From JANNAV01 sp031384695 (GTDB lineage: Bacteria; Pseudomonadota; Alphaproteobacteria; Rhodobacterales; Rhodobacteraceae), in contig JANNAV010000280.1 of NCBI GenBank assembly GCA_031384695.1, forward strand, positions 1-14,449: DNA of 14,449 nucleotides, given 5' to 3'. Both the position numbers and the translations under genes were made by a program. Numbering within the stretch: position 1 is the first letter of the stretch; the number at the start of each line of letters is the position of its first letter. The notes below the pieces were generated by a model. The model saw nothing but the letters and a program-made list of their open reading frames with translations. It was not told where the DNA came from and ran no database searches. Positions 7,424 to 14,093 of the stretch are shown here, one piece after another.

Positions 7424-8038
7424 TCAAGCCACGCCGTTTGGTGAGCCAAGCCGTGCCACCTCCGCCTCCAGTGCGGCAATCCGCGCGTCGCGGCTGGTCA
7501 GCGCCGCCGTGATATCGGCGGCCTCAAAGCGTTGCGGAATGTGCTGCGGGCAGTTGGCATCCCATGCGGTGACGGTGAACAAGATCACCTGCTCGGGCCG
7601 CGCGCGGTAGCCTTCCGGCATCAGCAAGGCGGTGAGCGCCTCGTCGCCTTCCACCACCCGCGCCGTGCCCCAGATCTTGATCCGCTGGCGGTTGGCGTAA
7701 TCCATCAGGAACAGATGCGCCTTCGGGTTATCCAGCAGATTGCCCGCGCTGATGAACTGCCGGTTGCCTTTGTAATCGACAAAGCCAATCGTCTGCGCAT
7801 CGACCACCCGCAAGAACCCAGCCGGGCCGCCGCGATGCTGGATATAGGGCTGGCCACCGGCATTCACCGTCGCCATGAAGATCGAGGTTTGCCGGGCCAG
7901 AAACGCCGCCAGATCGGCGTCAATCCCGGTGCGCCAGCCGCCGCCTGCTTCCTGCCGCGCATAGCTGTCGCGCGAGCCTTTGCGCGCCTGAATAGCCTTC
8001 ACCGTGGGCGTGAAGCCGACATCGCTGGAATATTCCAT
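7424..8038 (-). CDS. Pyridoxamine 5'-phosphate oxidase-like (PPOX) flavin-binding protein
   Basis: The 204-aa product starts at ATG 8038 (MEYSSDVGFTPTVKAIQ). This start is chosen over an in-frame ATG at 8089 because GGAG lies 7 nt upstream and the start follows the stop of the previous gene by a single base. The fold is the split beta-barrel FMN-binding type: FMATVNAGGQPYIQHRGGPAGFLRV, then GFVDYKGNRQFISAGNLLDNPKAHLFLMDY and IKIWGTARVV. The C-terminus (about residues 175-200) is a charged helix likely to be a short coiled coil. Family members bind FMN, F420 or haem and act as small oxidoreductases or flavin traps. This one is not PdxH itself, judging by its divergent sequence and context. It is the last gene of the operon, followed by the terminator at 7301-7326. 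The substrate is unknown. Confidence 0.9.
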   Translation of the reverse strand: MEYSSDVGFTPTVKAIQARKGSRDSYARQEAGGGWRTGIDADLAAFLARQTSIFMATVNAGGQPYIQHRGGPAGFLRVVDAQTIGFVDYKGNRQFISAGNLLDNPKAHLFLMDYANRQRIKIWGTARVVEGDEALTALLMPEGYRARPEQVILFTVTAWDANCPQHIPQRFEAADITAALTSRDARIAALEAEVARLGSPNGVA

Positions 8039-8039
8039 C

Positions 8040-8504
8040 TTACAACTCCAGATCAGACAAAGACGGATGGTCATCCGGCCTGCGGCCAAGCGGCCAGTGG
8101 AATTTTCGCGCGGCCGCGCTGATCGCCAGATCGTTGATGCTGGCGTGGCGACTTTGCATCAGACCCCCGGCGTCGAACGCCCAGTTCTCGTTGCCATAGC
8201 TGCGCCACCATTGCCCGGTGGCATCATGCCATTCATAGGCAAAGCGCACCGCAATGCGTGCGCCGGTAAATGCCCACACCTCCTTGATCAGCCGGTAATC
8301 CTGCTCGCGCGCCCATTTGGCCGCTAGTAATGCCTCGATGGCGGGCCTGCCGGACACAAACTCGGCCCGGTTGCGCCAGACGCTGTCGGGTGTATAGGCC
8401 AGCGCCACCCGCCCCGGATCGCGGCTGTTCCAGCCATCTTCGGCCAGACGAACCTTTCGGACCGCAGTTTCAAGCGTGAATGGCGGCAGGGGTGGGCGGG
8501 ACAT
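8040..8504 (-). CDS. DUF1348 / NTF2-like small protein
   Basis: The 154-aa product belongs to DUF1348, part of the NTF2/SnoaL-like cone-shaped fold. Recognisable segments are VRLAEDGWNSRDPGRVALAY (18-37), VWRNRAEFVSGR, WAREQDYRLIKEVWAF, RIAVRFAYEWHD and GQWWRSYGNENWAFD, followed by RHASINDLAI. Arg, Trp and Asn line the typical cavity motif. The ATG at 8504 has GGAG 8 nt upstream. It sits between the AhpD-like gene (28-bp gap) and the PPOX gene (1-bp gap). NTF2-like folds serve as isomerases, dehydratases, hydrolases or simple ligand-binding modules, and DUF1348 has no assigned reaction. The pairing with PPOX and AhpD-like proteins suggests a small-molecule redox or detoxification role, which is inference. 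Confidence 0.9.
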   Translation of the reverse strand: MSRPPLPPFTLETAVRKVRLAEDGWNSRDPGRVALAYTPDSVWRNRAEFVSGRPAIEALLAAKWAREQDYRLIKEVWAFTGARIAVRFAYEWHDATGQWWRSYGNENWAFDAGGLMQSRHASINDLAISAAARKFHWPLGRRPDDHPSLSDLEL

Positions 8505-8532
8505 GGCAGGATCTCCTTTCAGATTGCAGGGT

Positions 8533-9081
8533 TCAGGCCACCAGCTCCGGTGCCGCCGGAAAGTCGATCACGGTCTGGGCGACGGAGTTGATGTAGTTCG
8601 TCCAGGTGTTCAGCGCGACATGCAGCACGATCTCGACGATCTGCCCGTCGCTGTACCCCGCTGCCTTGACGGCGTGCAGATCGGCGTCGGCAACATGGCC
8701 GCGCGCCTTGGCCACCGCCGCCGCAAACCGCACCGCAGCACCGGCTTTGGCATCATTCGAGCCGCCCTTGCGGTTCGCCTGCATCTCGGCATCGTCCAGT
8801 TTGGCGTGGTTTTTGCCCAGAAAGCTGTGCGCCGACAGGCAATAGTCACAGCCGTTGATCTCGGCCACCGCAAGGGCTATCCGCTCGCGGGTGGGGGCCG
8901 GCAGGCTGCCTTTGCCAAGCGCGCCCGAAAGCCCAAGATAGCCTTCAAGCGCCGCCGGGCTGTTGGCCACCAGACGGAACAGGTTGGGCGCTGAACCCAA
9001 CATCTTTACCACACCCTGCAACAGCGGGCGCGACGCGGCGGGGGCTTCATCAATCGACGCGGGGACGGACAAACGTGACAT
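8533..9081 (-). CDS. AhpD-like carboxymuconolactone decarboxylase family protein
   Basis: The 182-aa, all-helical product starts at ATG 9081 with AAAGGAAA upstream. The frame remains open further upstream to 9564, but that stretch overlaps the divergent LysR gene and is rejected as coding. The core VAEINGCDYCLSAHSFLG carries E66, C78, C81 and H85, the same relative spacing as the Glu/CxxC/His relay of the AhpD peroxidase partner. By family knowledge it would be a thiol-dependent peroxidase or reductase (alkylhydroperoxidase AhpD core), not a true carboxymuconolactone decarboxylase. No signal peptide is seen, so it should be cytoplasmic. It is the first gene of the three-gene operon and is divergent from the LysR gene, which probably controls it. 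Confidence 0.92.
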   Translation of the reverse strand: MSRLSVPASIDEAPAASRPLLQGVVKMLGSAPNLFRLVANSPAALEGYLGLSGALGKGSLPAPTRERIALAVAEINGCDYCLSAHSFLGKNHAKLDDAEMQANRKGGSNDAKAGAAVRFAAAVAKARGHVADADLHAVKAAGYSDGQIVEIVLHVALNTWTNYINSVAQTVIDFPAAPELVA

Positions 9082-9173
9082 CTGGTTTCCTTTGCTTTGG
9101 CTGTTATTGCTTGGTGACCCCGAGATAGTCCCTTCCATGCACGCGCGATATCCGGCATAATCAGCATGCAGCC

Positions 9174-9188
9174 TTCCAATATTCGGAA
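9174..9188. promoter_or_regulatory. Candidate LysR operator (T-N11-A palindrome)
   Basis: TTCCAATATTCGGAA is a 15-bp interrupted palindrome (TTCC-N7-GGAA) whose inner T and A give the T-N11-A pattern of LysR-type operators. It lies in the 109-bp divergent spacer and overlaps the ribosome-binding site of the LysR gene, a position suited to autoregulation. A second interrupted palindrome, GCAT-N7-ATGC, sits just beside it at 9155-9169. No binding data are available; this is inferred from pattern and position. Confidence 0.5.
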
Positions 9189-9193
9189 ATATG

Positions 9194-10084
9194 ATGGACC
9201 GGTTTGATGCGATGTCGGTGCTGCTCGCCGTGGTCGAGGCAGGCAGCCTGTCGGCCGCGGGCCGCCGTCTTGGGGTGCCCCTTACCACTGTCAGCCGCAA
9301 GATCACCGATCTGGAAGCCCATCTGAACGCGCGGTTGCTGACCCGCTCCAGCCGCAAGCTGGAGTTGACCGAGGCCGGGCGCGGCTTTGTGCAGGCCAGC
9401 AAACGCATCCTTGGTGATCTGATCGAGGCCGAGCGGATAGCGGCGGGCGAATATGCCAATCTGCAAGGTGATCTGGTGATCACGGCGCCGGTGGTGTTCG
9501 GGCGGCTGCATCTGCTGCCGGTGATCACCGCGTTCCTGCGCGACCACCCGCAGATCGATATCACCCTAAACCTTGCCGACCGGGTGGTGCATCTGATTGA
9601 CGATCACATTGATCTGGCACTGAGAATCGGCCATCTGCCGGACAGCGCGCTCAAGGCTGTGCGGGTGGGCCAGACGCAGCAGGTGGTGGGCGCCAGCCCG
9701 GGCTATCTTGCGGCGCGGGGGATGCCGCAAGGCCCTGCCGATCTTGCCACCCATGCCTGCATCAGTGTCTCGAATCTGGGGCAGCCGCAGGTCTGGGCGT
9801 TTGACGGCCTGCCGCAGCCGGTGGCAATCCACCCCCGGCTGATCCTCAGCACCGCCGAAGCGGCGATAGATGCGGCCATCTCGGGCCTCGGGCTGACGCG
9901 GGTTTTGTGCTATCAGATTGCCGCCGCGCGGGCTGCGGGCAAGCTGGTTACGGTGTTGGAACCCTACCAGCCCAAGCCTGTGCCCATCAGCCTTGTCTAC
10001 CCCGGTCAGGGCCTTCTGCCGCTGAAACTGCGCGCCTTTCTGGATTTCGCCGCGCCAAGGCTGCGCGCCGCCCTTGCCCCCTAA
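9194..10084 (+). CDS. LysR-family transcriptional regulator
   Basis: The product has 296 aa. Its N-terminal winged helix-turn-helix (about 1-60) reads MDRFDAMSVLLAVVEAGSLSAAGRRLGVPLTTVSRKITDLEAHL, a textbook LysR start. A substrate-binding domain follows from about residue 88 (DLVITAPVVFGRLHLLPVI) to the end. ATG 9194 is preferred to the adjacent ATG 9191 because GGAA (9185-9188) is then 5 nt away rather than 2. It is divergent from the AhpD-like/DUF1348/PPOX operon, and LysR regulators typically control the divergent neighbour. A T-N11-A palindrome overlaps its own start region. The inducer cannot be predicted. The 3' end overlaps the WYL regulator gene tail-to-tail by 4 bp. Confidence 0.94.
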   Translation: MDRFDAMSVLLAVVEAGSLSAAGRRLGVPLTTVSRKITDLEAHLNARLLTRSSRKLELTEAGRGFVQASKRILGDLIEAERIAAGEYANLQGDLVITAPVVFGRLHLLPVITAFLRDHPQIDITLNLADRVVHLIDDHIDLALRIGHLPDSALKAVRVGQTQQVVGASPGYLAARGMPQGPADLATHACISVSNLGQPQVWAFDGLPQPVAIHPRLILSTAEAAIDAAISGLGLTRVLCYQIAAARAAGKLVTVLEPYQPKPVPISLVYPGQGLLPLKLRAFLDFAAPRLRAALAP

Positions 10085-10764
10085 CCCGCCTGCATCTGCT
10101 TCAGAAAATCGCGCAGCAACGCCACCCGGCGCGGCCTGAAATAGGCGTCCGATACCTGCACATCCTGCATCCGGTCCAGCTTGAAGCGGCGGAAATCCTG
10201 CCTGAGCGTGCAAAACGCCAGCAACATCAGCGTGCGGTCCAGATACACCACCGACAGCGGCCAGATGCGTCGCTGGCTGGCGACACCCTCCTTGTCGCCA
10301 TAACGGATATCCAGTGCCCGTTCGTCCCAGCACGCCTCGCGGATCAGGCCAAGATGCGCGGGCGGGGCTGGGCGCTGCTCAAACCGGTAGGTCTGGCTGA
10401 CGGCATGCACCGCGTGGCGCTGCACCCGTTCGGGCAGGGTGGCGGTGATCTTGGCCATCGCCGATTGCGCCGCACGTGCCAGCGCCGGATCGCCGGCCAT
10501 CCGCACCTCGCCAAGCCCCAGCACCAGCGCCTCCACCTCCAGCCGGGTGAACATCTGCGGCGGCAGGGCGGGGTCTTCGGTCAGGGTATAGCCAAGCCCT
10601 GCGGCGCCGTCGATCAGGGCGCCGCCTGCACGCAGGGTTTCGATATCGCGGTAAAGCGTGCGCTCCGAAACCTCGGTCTCAACCGCCAGACGCGCCGCCG
10701 TCACAGGCTGAGGCAAGCGCCGGAGCGCATCCAGAAGGCGGAACAAACGATCTGATCGGGCCAT
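10081..10764 (-). CDS. YafY-type HTH/WYL-domain transcriptional regulator
   Basis: The 227-aa product has an N-terminal HTH (about 4-60: RLFRLLDALRRLPQPVTAARLAVETEVSERTLYRDIETL) and a C-terminal WYL domain (about 140-205). In the WYL domain the eponymous Trp-Tyr are replaced: the strand reads RTLMLLAFC and is followed by RRFKLDRM. As I recall the YafY-like subfamily often lacks the Trp-Tyr, so this is not evidence of decay. WYL domains sense small ligands or nucleic acids. The gene is divergent from the GST gene with 71 bp between, so that gene is the probable target. No good Shine-Dalgarno sequence precedes ATG 10764. Its TAG stop shares bases with the TAA of the convergent LysR gene. Confidence 0.92.
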   Translation of the reverse strand: MARSDRLFRLLDALRRLPQPVTAARLAVETEVSERTLYRDIETLRAGGALIDGAAGLGYTLTEDPALPPQMFTRLEVEALVLGLGEVRMAGDPALARAAQSAMAKITATLPERVQRHAVHAVSQTYRFEQRPAPPAHLGLIREACWDERALDIRYGDKEGVASQRRIWPLSVVYLDRTLMLLAFCTLRQDFRRFKLDRMQDVQVSDAYFRPRRVALLRDFLKQMQAG

Positions 10765-10835
10765 GCGCTGCTGCCGGAAACTGTCAGGAGGAGCCAGCTA
10801 TACCTTACCCCATGCAAACCGCAAAGGAGAATACC
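10765..10835. promoter_or_regulatory. Divergent promoter/operator between the WYL regulator and GST genes
   Basis: This 71-bp spacer must hold both promoters and, by analogy with similar pairs, the operator of the WYL regulator. TATACC (10799-10804) could be a -10 element for the GST gene, but no good -35 lies 16-18 bp upstream, so an activator may be needed. AAAGGAG just before 10836 is the GST ribosome-binding site. Confidence 0.4.
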
Positions 10836-11453
10836 ATGCTGACCTTGTATCACGCCCCGATGTCACGCTCGTCGCGGATTCTGAACCTGATCGACGAGAT
10901 GGGCATTGCCGACAAGATCGAGATCGTCGCCGTCGACATCCCGCGTCAGGATGGCAGTGGCGCGCGCGATCCGCGCAATCCGCACCCCGAGGGCAAGGTG
11001 CCTGCCTTGGTGCATGACGGGGCGCTGATCACCGAATCCGCCGCCGTGATCCTGTATCTGACCGCCCTTTTCCCCGACACCGGCATGGCCCCCAAACCCG
11101 GCACCCCGGCGCGCGCGGCCTATCTCAGCTGGCTGTTCTGGTATGGCAGCGTGATGGAGCCGGTGCTGATCTTCACCGCCATCGGCATCAGCCACCCCGC
11201 TCTGACCGCCACCTTCCGGGGCAACCCCGAAGTTATCGCCCGGCTGTCGGCGGCGCTGGCCAAGGGGCCGTGGCTGCTGGGAGAAACCTATTCGGCGGTG
11301 GATTTGCTGATCCACTCACCCTATGCGTTCTTCAAGGACACCACGCCGGATGATCCTGCGATCCGCGATTGGGTGGCGCGCTGCATGGCGCGGGCGTCGG
11401 TTGCCCGCACCCGCGCGTCGGATACCTTAAGTCAGGCCGCAGCCGCCGCCTGA
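10836..11453 (+). CDS. Glutathione S-transferase family protein
   Basis: The 205-aa product has a thioredoxin-like GST N-domain (MLTLYHAPMSRSSRILNLIDEMG) with the glutathione-binding segment GKVPALVHDGALITESAAVILYL, containing the cis-Pro of VPAL and the ES pair that contacts the gamma-glutamyl group. The helical C-domain includes GPWLLGETYSAVDLLIHSPYAF. The Ser residues in PMSRSSR are candidates for activating the thiol. ATG 10836 is chosen over an in-frame ATG at 10812 because GGAG lies 6 nt upstream. It is a cytoplasmic enzyme for conjugation or reduction of electrophiles; the substrate is unknown. It is divergent from the WYL regulator. The last 22 bp overlap the convergent thioredoxin gene and encode QAAAAA. 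Confidence 0.92.
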   Translation: MLTLYHAPMSRSSRILNLIDEMGIADKIEIVAVDIPRQDGSGARDPRNPHPEGKVPALVHDGALITESAAVILYLTALFPDTGMAPKPGTPARAAYLSWLFWYGSVMEPVLIFTAIGISHPALTATFRGNPEVIARLSAALAKGPWLLGETYSAVDLLIHSPYAFFKDTTPDDPAIRDWVARCMARASVARTRASDTLSQAAAAA

Positions 11454-11851
11454 TCAAACATCGCCTTCAGATCTTCCTTTGACGAGTGGGAGAAGGTTTG
11501 CGCCAAAATCTTCTCCCCGCGCAGGATCACCAGCGAGCCACGGCTTTTCACCCCGTAAAGATTGGCGATATCGCTGCCCTTGTAGGTATCCCAATCGAGA
11601 TCGAGAAAGGCGATGGCCTGATCATAGCCGGGGTTTTCCGCCCGCAACTCATCAATCTTGCGGCCTTGGCTTTGGCAACTGATGCACCAGCTGGCGGTGA
11701 AATCCAGCACCACCGTCTTGCCCGCAGCCAGTTCCGATTTCAGCAGTTCGGGCGAAAACGCAGTGCCCGCAGCCGCCAGCCCGGGTATGGCAAGCACCGG
11801 CATGGCAAGGCTGACAGCAGCACTCAGATACATGAAATCACGACGGTTCAT
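11432..11851 (-). CDS. Exported thioredoxin-fold protein (WCISC)
   Basis: The 139-aa product begins with a twin-arginine-like signal (MNRRDFMYLSAAVSLAMPVLAIPGLAAAG), so it should act in the periplasm. The thioredoxin domain contains DFTASWCISCQSQGRKIDEL with redox cysteines C56 and C59, then FLDLDWDTYKGSDIANLYGV and a final VILRGEKILAQTFSH strand. The pattern resembles the thioredoxin domains that accept electrons from DsbD/CcdA. The ATG at 11851 has GGAG 7 nt upstream. It lies 10 bp after the ccdA gene, which would supply its reducing equivalents. In the usual cis-Pro position before the last strands I read GVKSRGSLVIL, where Ser replaces Pro. The C-terminus QAAAAA overlaps the GST gene end. 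Confidence 0.92.
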   Translation of the reverse strand: MNRRDFMYLSAAVSLAMPVLAIPGLAAAGTAFSPELLKSELAAGKTVVLDFTASWCISCQSQGRKIDELRAENPGYDQAIAFLDLDWDTYKGSDIANLYGVKSRGSLVILRGEKILAQTFSHSSKEDLKAMFDQAAAAA

Positions 11852-11861
11852 CTTGGTCTCC

Positions 11862-12575
11862 TTAGAGTGAAATCGACAGATCCTGCAACCAATAGGGCAT
11901 GATGTTCAGGATCACCCCCTCCAGATATTGGTTAAAGCTGAACAGGATCATCAGCCCAACCACCACCAGTGTCACCCCCATGACGGGTTTCGCCCGCGCG
12001 GCCAGTTGCCGCAGCATATCACGCCTGCGCGCCAGTGCTGCCCGGGCACCATAGGCCAGCCCCAGCATCACCGTGGCCACGCCCGCCGCAAAGGCCACCA
12101 TCACCACACCGGCCCAGACAATCGACTGGCCTTGTGAGGCAAGCCCGATGGCACCGCCCAAAGTCGGGCCCACACAAGGGCTCCAGACAGCACCCAACAA
12201 GGCCCCCGTGGCCGCCTGCCCTGCAAGGCCGCCAGTGTTCACCTGATCAATCGTATGGTCGGCCTGCTGTGAAAACCCGGCGGTGGCGGTGGCAAAACCT
12301 GCGTTCAGGCGCGGCACCAGCAGCACCAGCCCGAAGCCGATCATCATCAGCGCCCCGGCCCGCGCCAGCGTGGTATCCGAAAGGCCCAAAGCCTGCCCGG
12401 CGGCGGCAACCGTCAGGCCCAGCACCACAAAACTGCCCGCCATGCCCGCCGCCAACGCCACCGGCCCCAGCCGGTGCGCCTGCAACGCCGAGGCCAGCAC
12501 GATCGGCAGCACCGGCAGCACGCAGGGGTTGATCAGGGTCAACAGCCCCGCAAGATATCCGAAAATCAGGTCCAT
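11862..12575 (-). CDS. ccdA: CcdA/DsbD-type thiol-disulfide transmembrane protein
   Basis: The 237-aa inner-membrane protein has six predicted helices in two inverted repeats. The two electron-carrying cysteines sit in the hallmark motifs INPCVLPVLP (C18) and WSPCVGPTLG (C134). CcdA moves electrons from cytoplasmic thioredoxin across the membrane to periplasmic thiol proteins, for cytochrome c maturation or disulfide repair. The length is that of CcdA rather than three-domain DsbD. ATG 12575 has GGAG 5 nt upstream. The next gene, 10 bp away, encodes an exported thioredoxin, so the pair is a split DsbD-like relay. No cytochrome c maturation genes are visible nearby, so the client protein is unknown. 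Confidence 0.94.
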   Translation of the reverse strand: MDLIFGYLAGLLTLINPCVLPVLPIVLASALQAHRLGPVALAAGMAGSFVVLGLTVAAAGQALGLSDTTLARAGALMMIGFGLVLLVPRLNAGFATATAGFSQQADHTIDQVNTGGLAGQAATGALLGAVWSPCVGPTLGGAIGLASQGQSIVWAGVVMVAFAAGVATVMLGLAYGARAALARRRDMLRQLAARAKPVMGVTLVVVGLMILFSFNQYLEGVILNIMPYWLQDLSISL

Positions 12576-12639
12576 ACCGGCTCCATTCCTCGGGTAAAAT
12601 GGCCCTCTGCGCGGCCTGTGTCACATAAAGCTTGCGTGA

Positions 12640-13518
12640 TCAGGCGCGGGGTGCCGATTGCATCCGGCTGAGTTGCACCGCCAGAATGCCCGCCGCTGCG
12701 ATGGCGACACCGATCATGTCCGGCCCGGAGATCCGCTCTCCCAGCAGCACCGCCGCGATGAAAACGCCGAAGAACGGGTTCAGGAAGTGGAAGGTCGATG
12801 CCTTGACTGCACCGATCCGCCCCACCAGCGTGAACCACAGCACGGTGGCGGCCAAGCCCGGCACGAACACCTGATAAAGGAACGCGGCGATCAGGGTGCC
12901 GCTCCACGCCACCGCATGGCTTTCGGCAAAGGCGGAAATACCGCCCAGCACCACCGATCCCACCAGCATCTGCAACCCGACAATCATCAGCAGATTGCCC
13001 CCGGATGTGGCCGATTTTACCACGAGCGTCGCCACCGCCAGCGCCACGGCCCCCGCCACGCACAGGGCAACCCCCAGCGGATCGGCGCCGATACTGATCC
13101 GCGCGCCCATGATCAGCGCCACGCCCATGAACCCTGCGCAAAGCCCCGCGATGTCCAAAGCCCCCACCTTGTCACCGCGCCAGCCCCAGCCCAGCACGGC
13201 CACGATCAACGGCATCGACGCGGCGATGATGGCTGCAAGCGATGCCTGAACCGTCTGCATCGCCACGAAGTTCAGCCCCAGATACATCGCGTTCTGGCAC
13301 AGCCCGAAGATCAGCACCGAGCCGCGCTGCGCGGGTGTCAGCCGCCAGCATTGCCCCAGCGCCCGCGCGATCCCCACCGCGATCAGGCCTGATACCGCAA
13401 ACCGCAAACTCAGCACCGTCAGCGGCGGGGCGGCGGCCACGATGATGCGTGCCGTGGCAAAGGCCGACGACCACATCAGGGAAAAAGCGATTCCCATGGC
13501 GATTGCGCGGCGGTCCAT
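12640..13518 (-). CDS. EamA/DMT-superfamily transporter
   Basis: The 292-aa, very hydrophobic product has about ten transmembrane helices arranged as two EamA repeats (about 5-135 and 150-280). Family hallmarks are FSLMWSSAFATARI near the start, GLNFVAMQTVQASLAAIIAASMPLIVAVLG in the first repeat, and ASTFHFLNPFFGVFIAAVLLGE in the second. Such permeases usually export amino acids, related metabolites or drugs; the substrate cannot be read from sequence. ATG 13518 is preceded by AAAGG with a 7-nt spacer. The gene lies 64 bp upstream of ccdA on the same strand, so it may be cotranscribed. A roughly 240-bp structured leader lies between it and the HU terminator. Confidence 0.94.
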   Translation of the reverse strand: MDRRAIAMGIAFSLMWSSAFATARIIVAAAPPLTVLSLRFAVSGLIAVGIARALGQCWRLTPAQRGSVLIFGLCQNAMYLGLNFVAMQTVQASLAAIIAASMPLIVAVLGWGWRGDKVGALDIAGLCAGFMGVALIMGARISIGADPLGVALCVAGAVALAVATLVVKSATSGGNLLMIVGLQMLVGSVVLGGISAFAESHAVAWSGTLIAAFLYQVFVPGLAATVLWFTLVGRIGAVKASTFHFLNPFFGVFIAAVLLGERISGPDMIGVAIAAAGILAVQLSRMQSAPRA

Positions 13519-13754
13519 CGTAAACCTTTATTCTTTCAAAAGCCGACAGGGTTAGCATAGAGGCAAACTTGCGCCTTTTCGCCGGGTTTTCTCTCAGGGA
13601 CCATGCCCCGGACCGATCAGAAAACTCTCTGGGAGAGCGTTTTCAGGTTCGTTGCTTATTAGGCCGGAGGCCACTTGAGCAAGGGAGGTGCCGCCATCGG
13701 AACGGCTGGGCAAATCGGGCAGGAAACAGGGGGCAAGCGCAGCGGCAAAATTAC
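13519..13754. other. Leader region of the DMT transporter gene with alternative stems
   Basis: About 240 bp without a credible gene. GAAAA/CTCTC (13620-13629) pairs with GAGAG/TTTTC (13633-13644) through a CG bulge. The same AGAAAAC (13619-13625) can pair instead with GTTTTCT (13586-13592). The two stems exclude each other, as in an attenuator, but no known riboswitch class is recognised. The region must contain the transporter promoter on the minus strand. Confidence 0.4.
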
Positions 13755-13780
13755 AAAGGCCGCCCCGGAAGGCGGCCTTT
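13755..13780 (-). terminator. Terminator of the HU gene
   Basis: AAAGGCCGCC (13755-13764) pairs perfectly with GGCGGCCTTT (13771-13780): a 10-bp stem and a 6-nt loop, 25 nt downstream of the HU stop codon. On the minus strand the stem ends in TTT, followed by GTAATTTT. The A/T-flanked symmetry means it could also stop plus-strand transcription. Confidence 0.85.
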
Positions 13781-13805
13781 GGGAATTTGGCAAAGCCCGC
13801 CGCAC

Positions 13806-14093
13806 TCAGGCGTTGACGGAATCTTTCAGTGCCTTGGCGATGGCGAACTTCACCTGCTTGTCGGCGCCCTTGGTGACGGTTTCGCCGGTGGCGGGGTTGC
13901 GCACCTGACGCTCGGGGCGCTCACGGCAGACCATCTTGCCGAGGCCCGGCAGCATCACCGAGCCACCCGACGCCACTTCGCGCGCCACGATGGCGGCAAT
14001 CGCATCCAGCGCCGAGCCTGCGGTTTTCTTATCCGAACCCATGGCATCGGCCATAGCGGCCAGCAACTGTGTCTTTGTCATCGGTTTCGACAT
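13806..14093 (-). CDS. HU-family nucleoid DNA-binding protein
   Basis: The 95-aa product has the length of HU/IHF subunits. ATG 14093 (MSKPMTKTQLLAAMADAMG) is chosen because upstream in-frame codons are low quality and a GAGGGA ribosome-binding site precedes it. Helices 1-2 span residues 5-40; the beta-arm includes RNPATGE (65-71), with the Pro67 that intercalates DNA in HU proteins, and the C-terminal helix is VKFAIAKALKD. The usual GFGxF turn is replaced by LPGLGKM (48-54), a divergent version. It would bend and compact DNA as a dimer. It lies 134 bp downstream of amn and has its own strong terminator at 13755-13780, so it is probably transcribed alone. Confidence 0.93.
   Translation of the reverse strand: MSKPMTKTQLLAAMADAMGSDKKTAGSALDAIAAIVAREVASGGSVMLPGLGKMVCRERPERQVRNPATGETVTKGADKQVKFAIAKALKDSVNA

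Noticed and set aside
9082..9564. N-terminal extension of the AhpD-like protein
   Set aside because: It overlaps the strongly supported LysR gene on the other strand and is Arg/Ser-rich without family similarity; ATG 9081 has a good ribosome-binding site.
13561..13754. Possible tRNA, SRP RNA or known riboswitch in the DMT leader
   Set aside because: No cloverleaf, no SRP core sequence and no conserved motif of a riboswitch class that I know could be matched.
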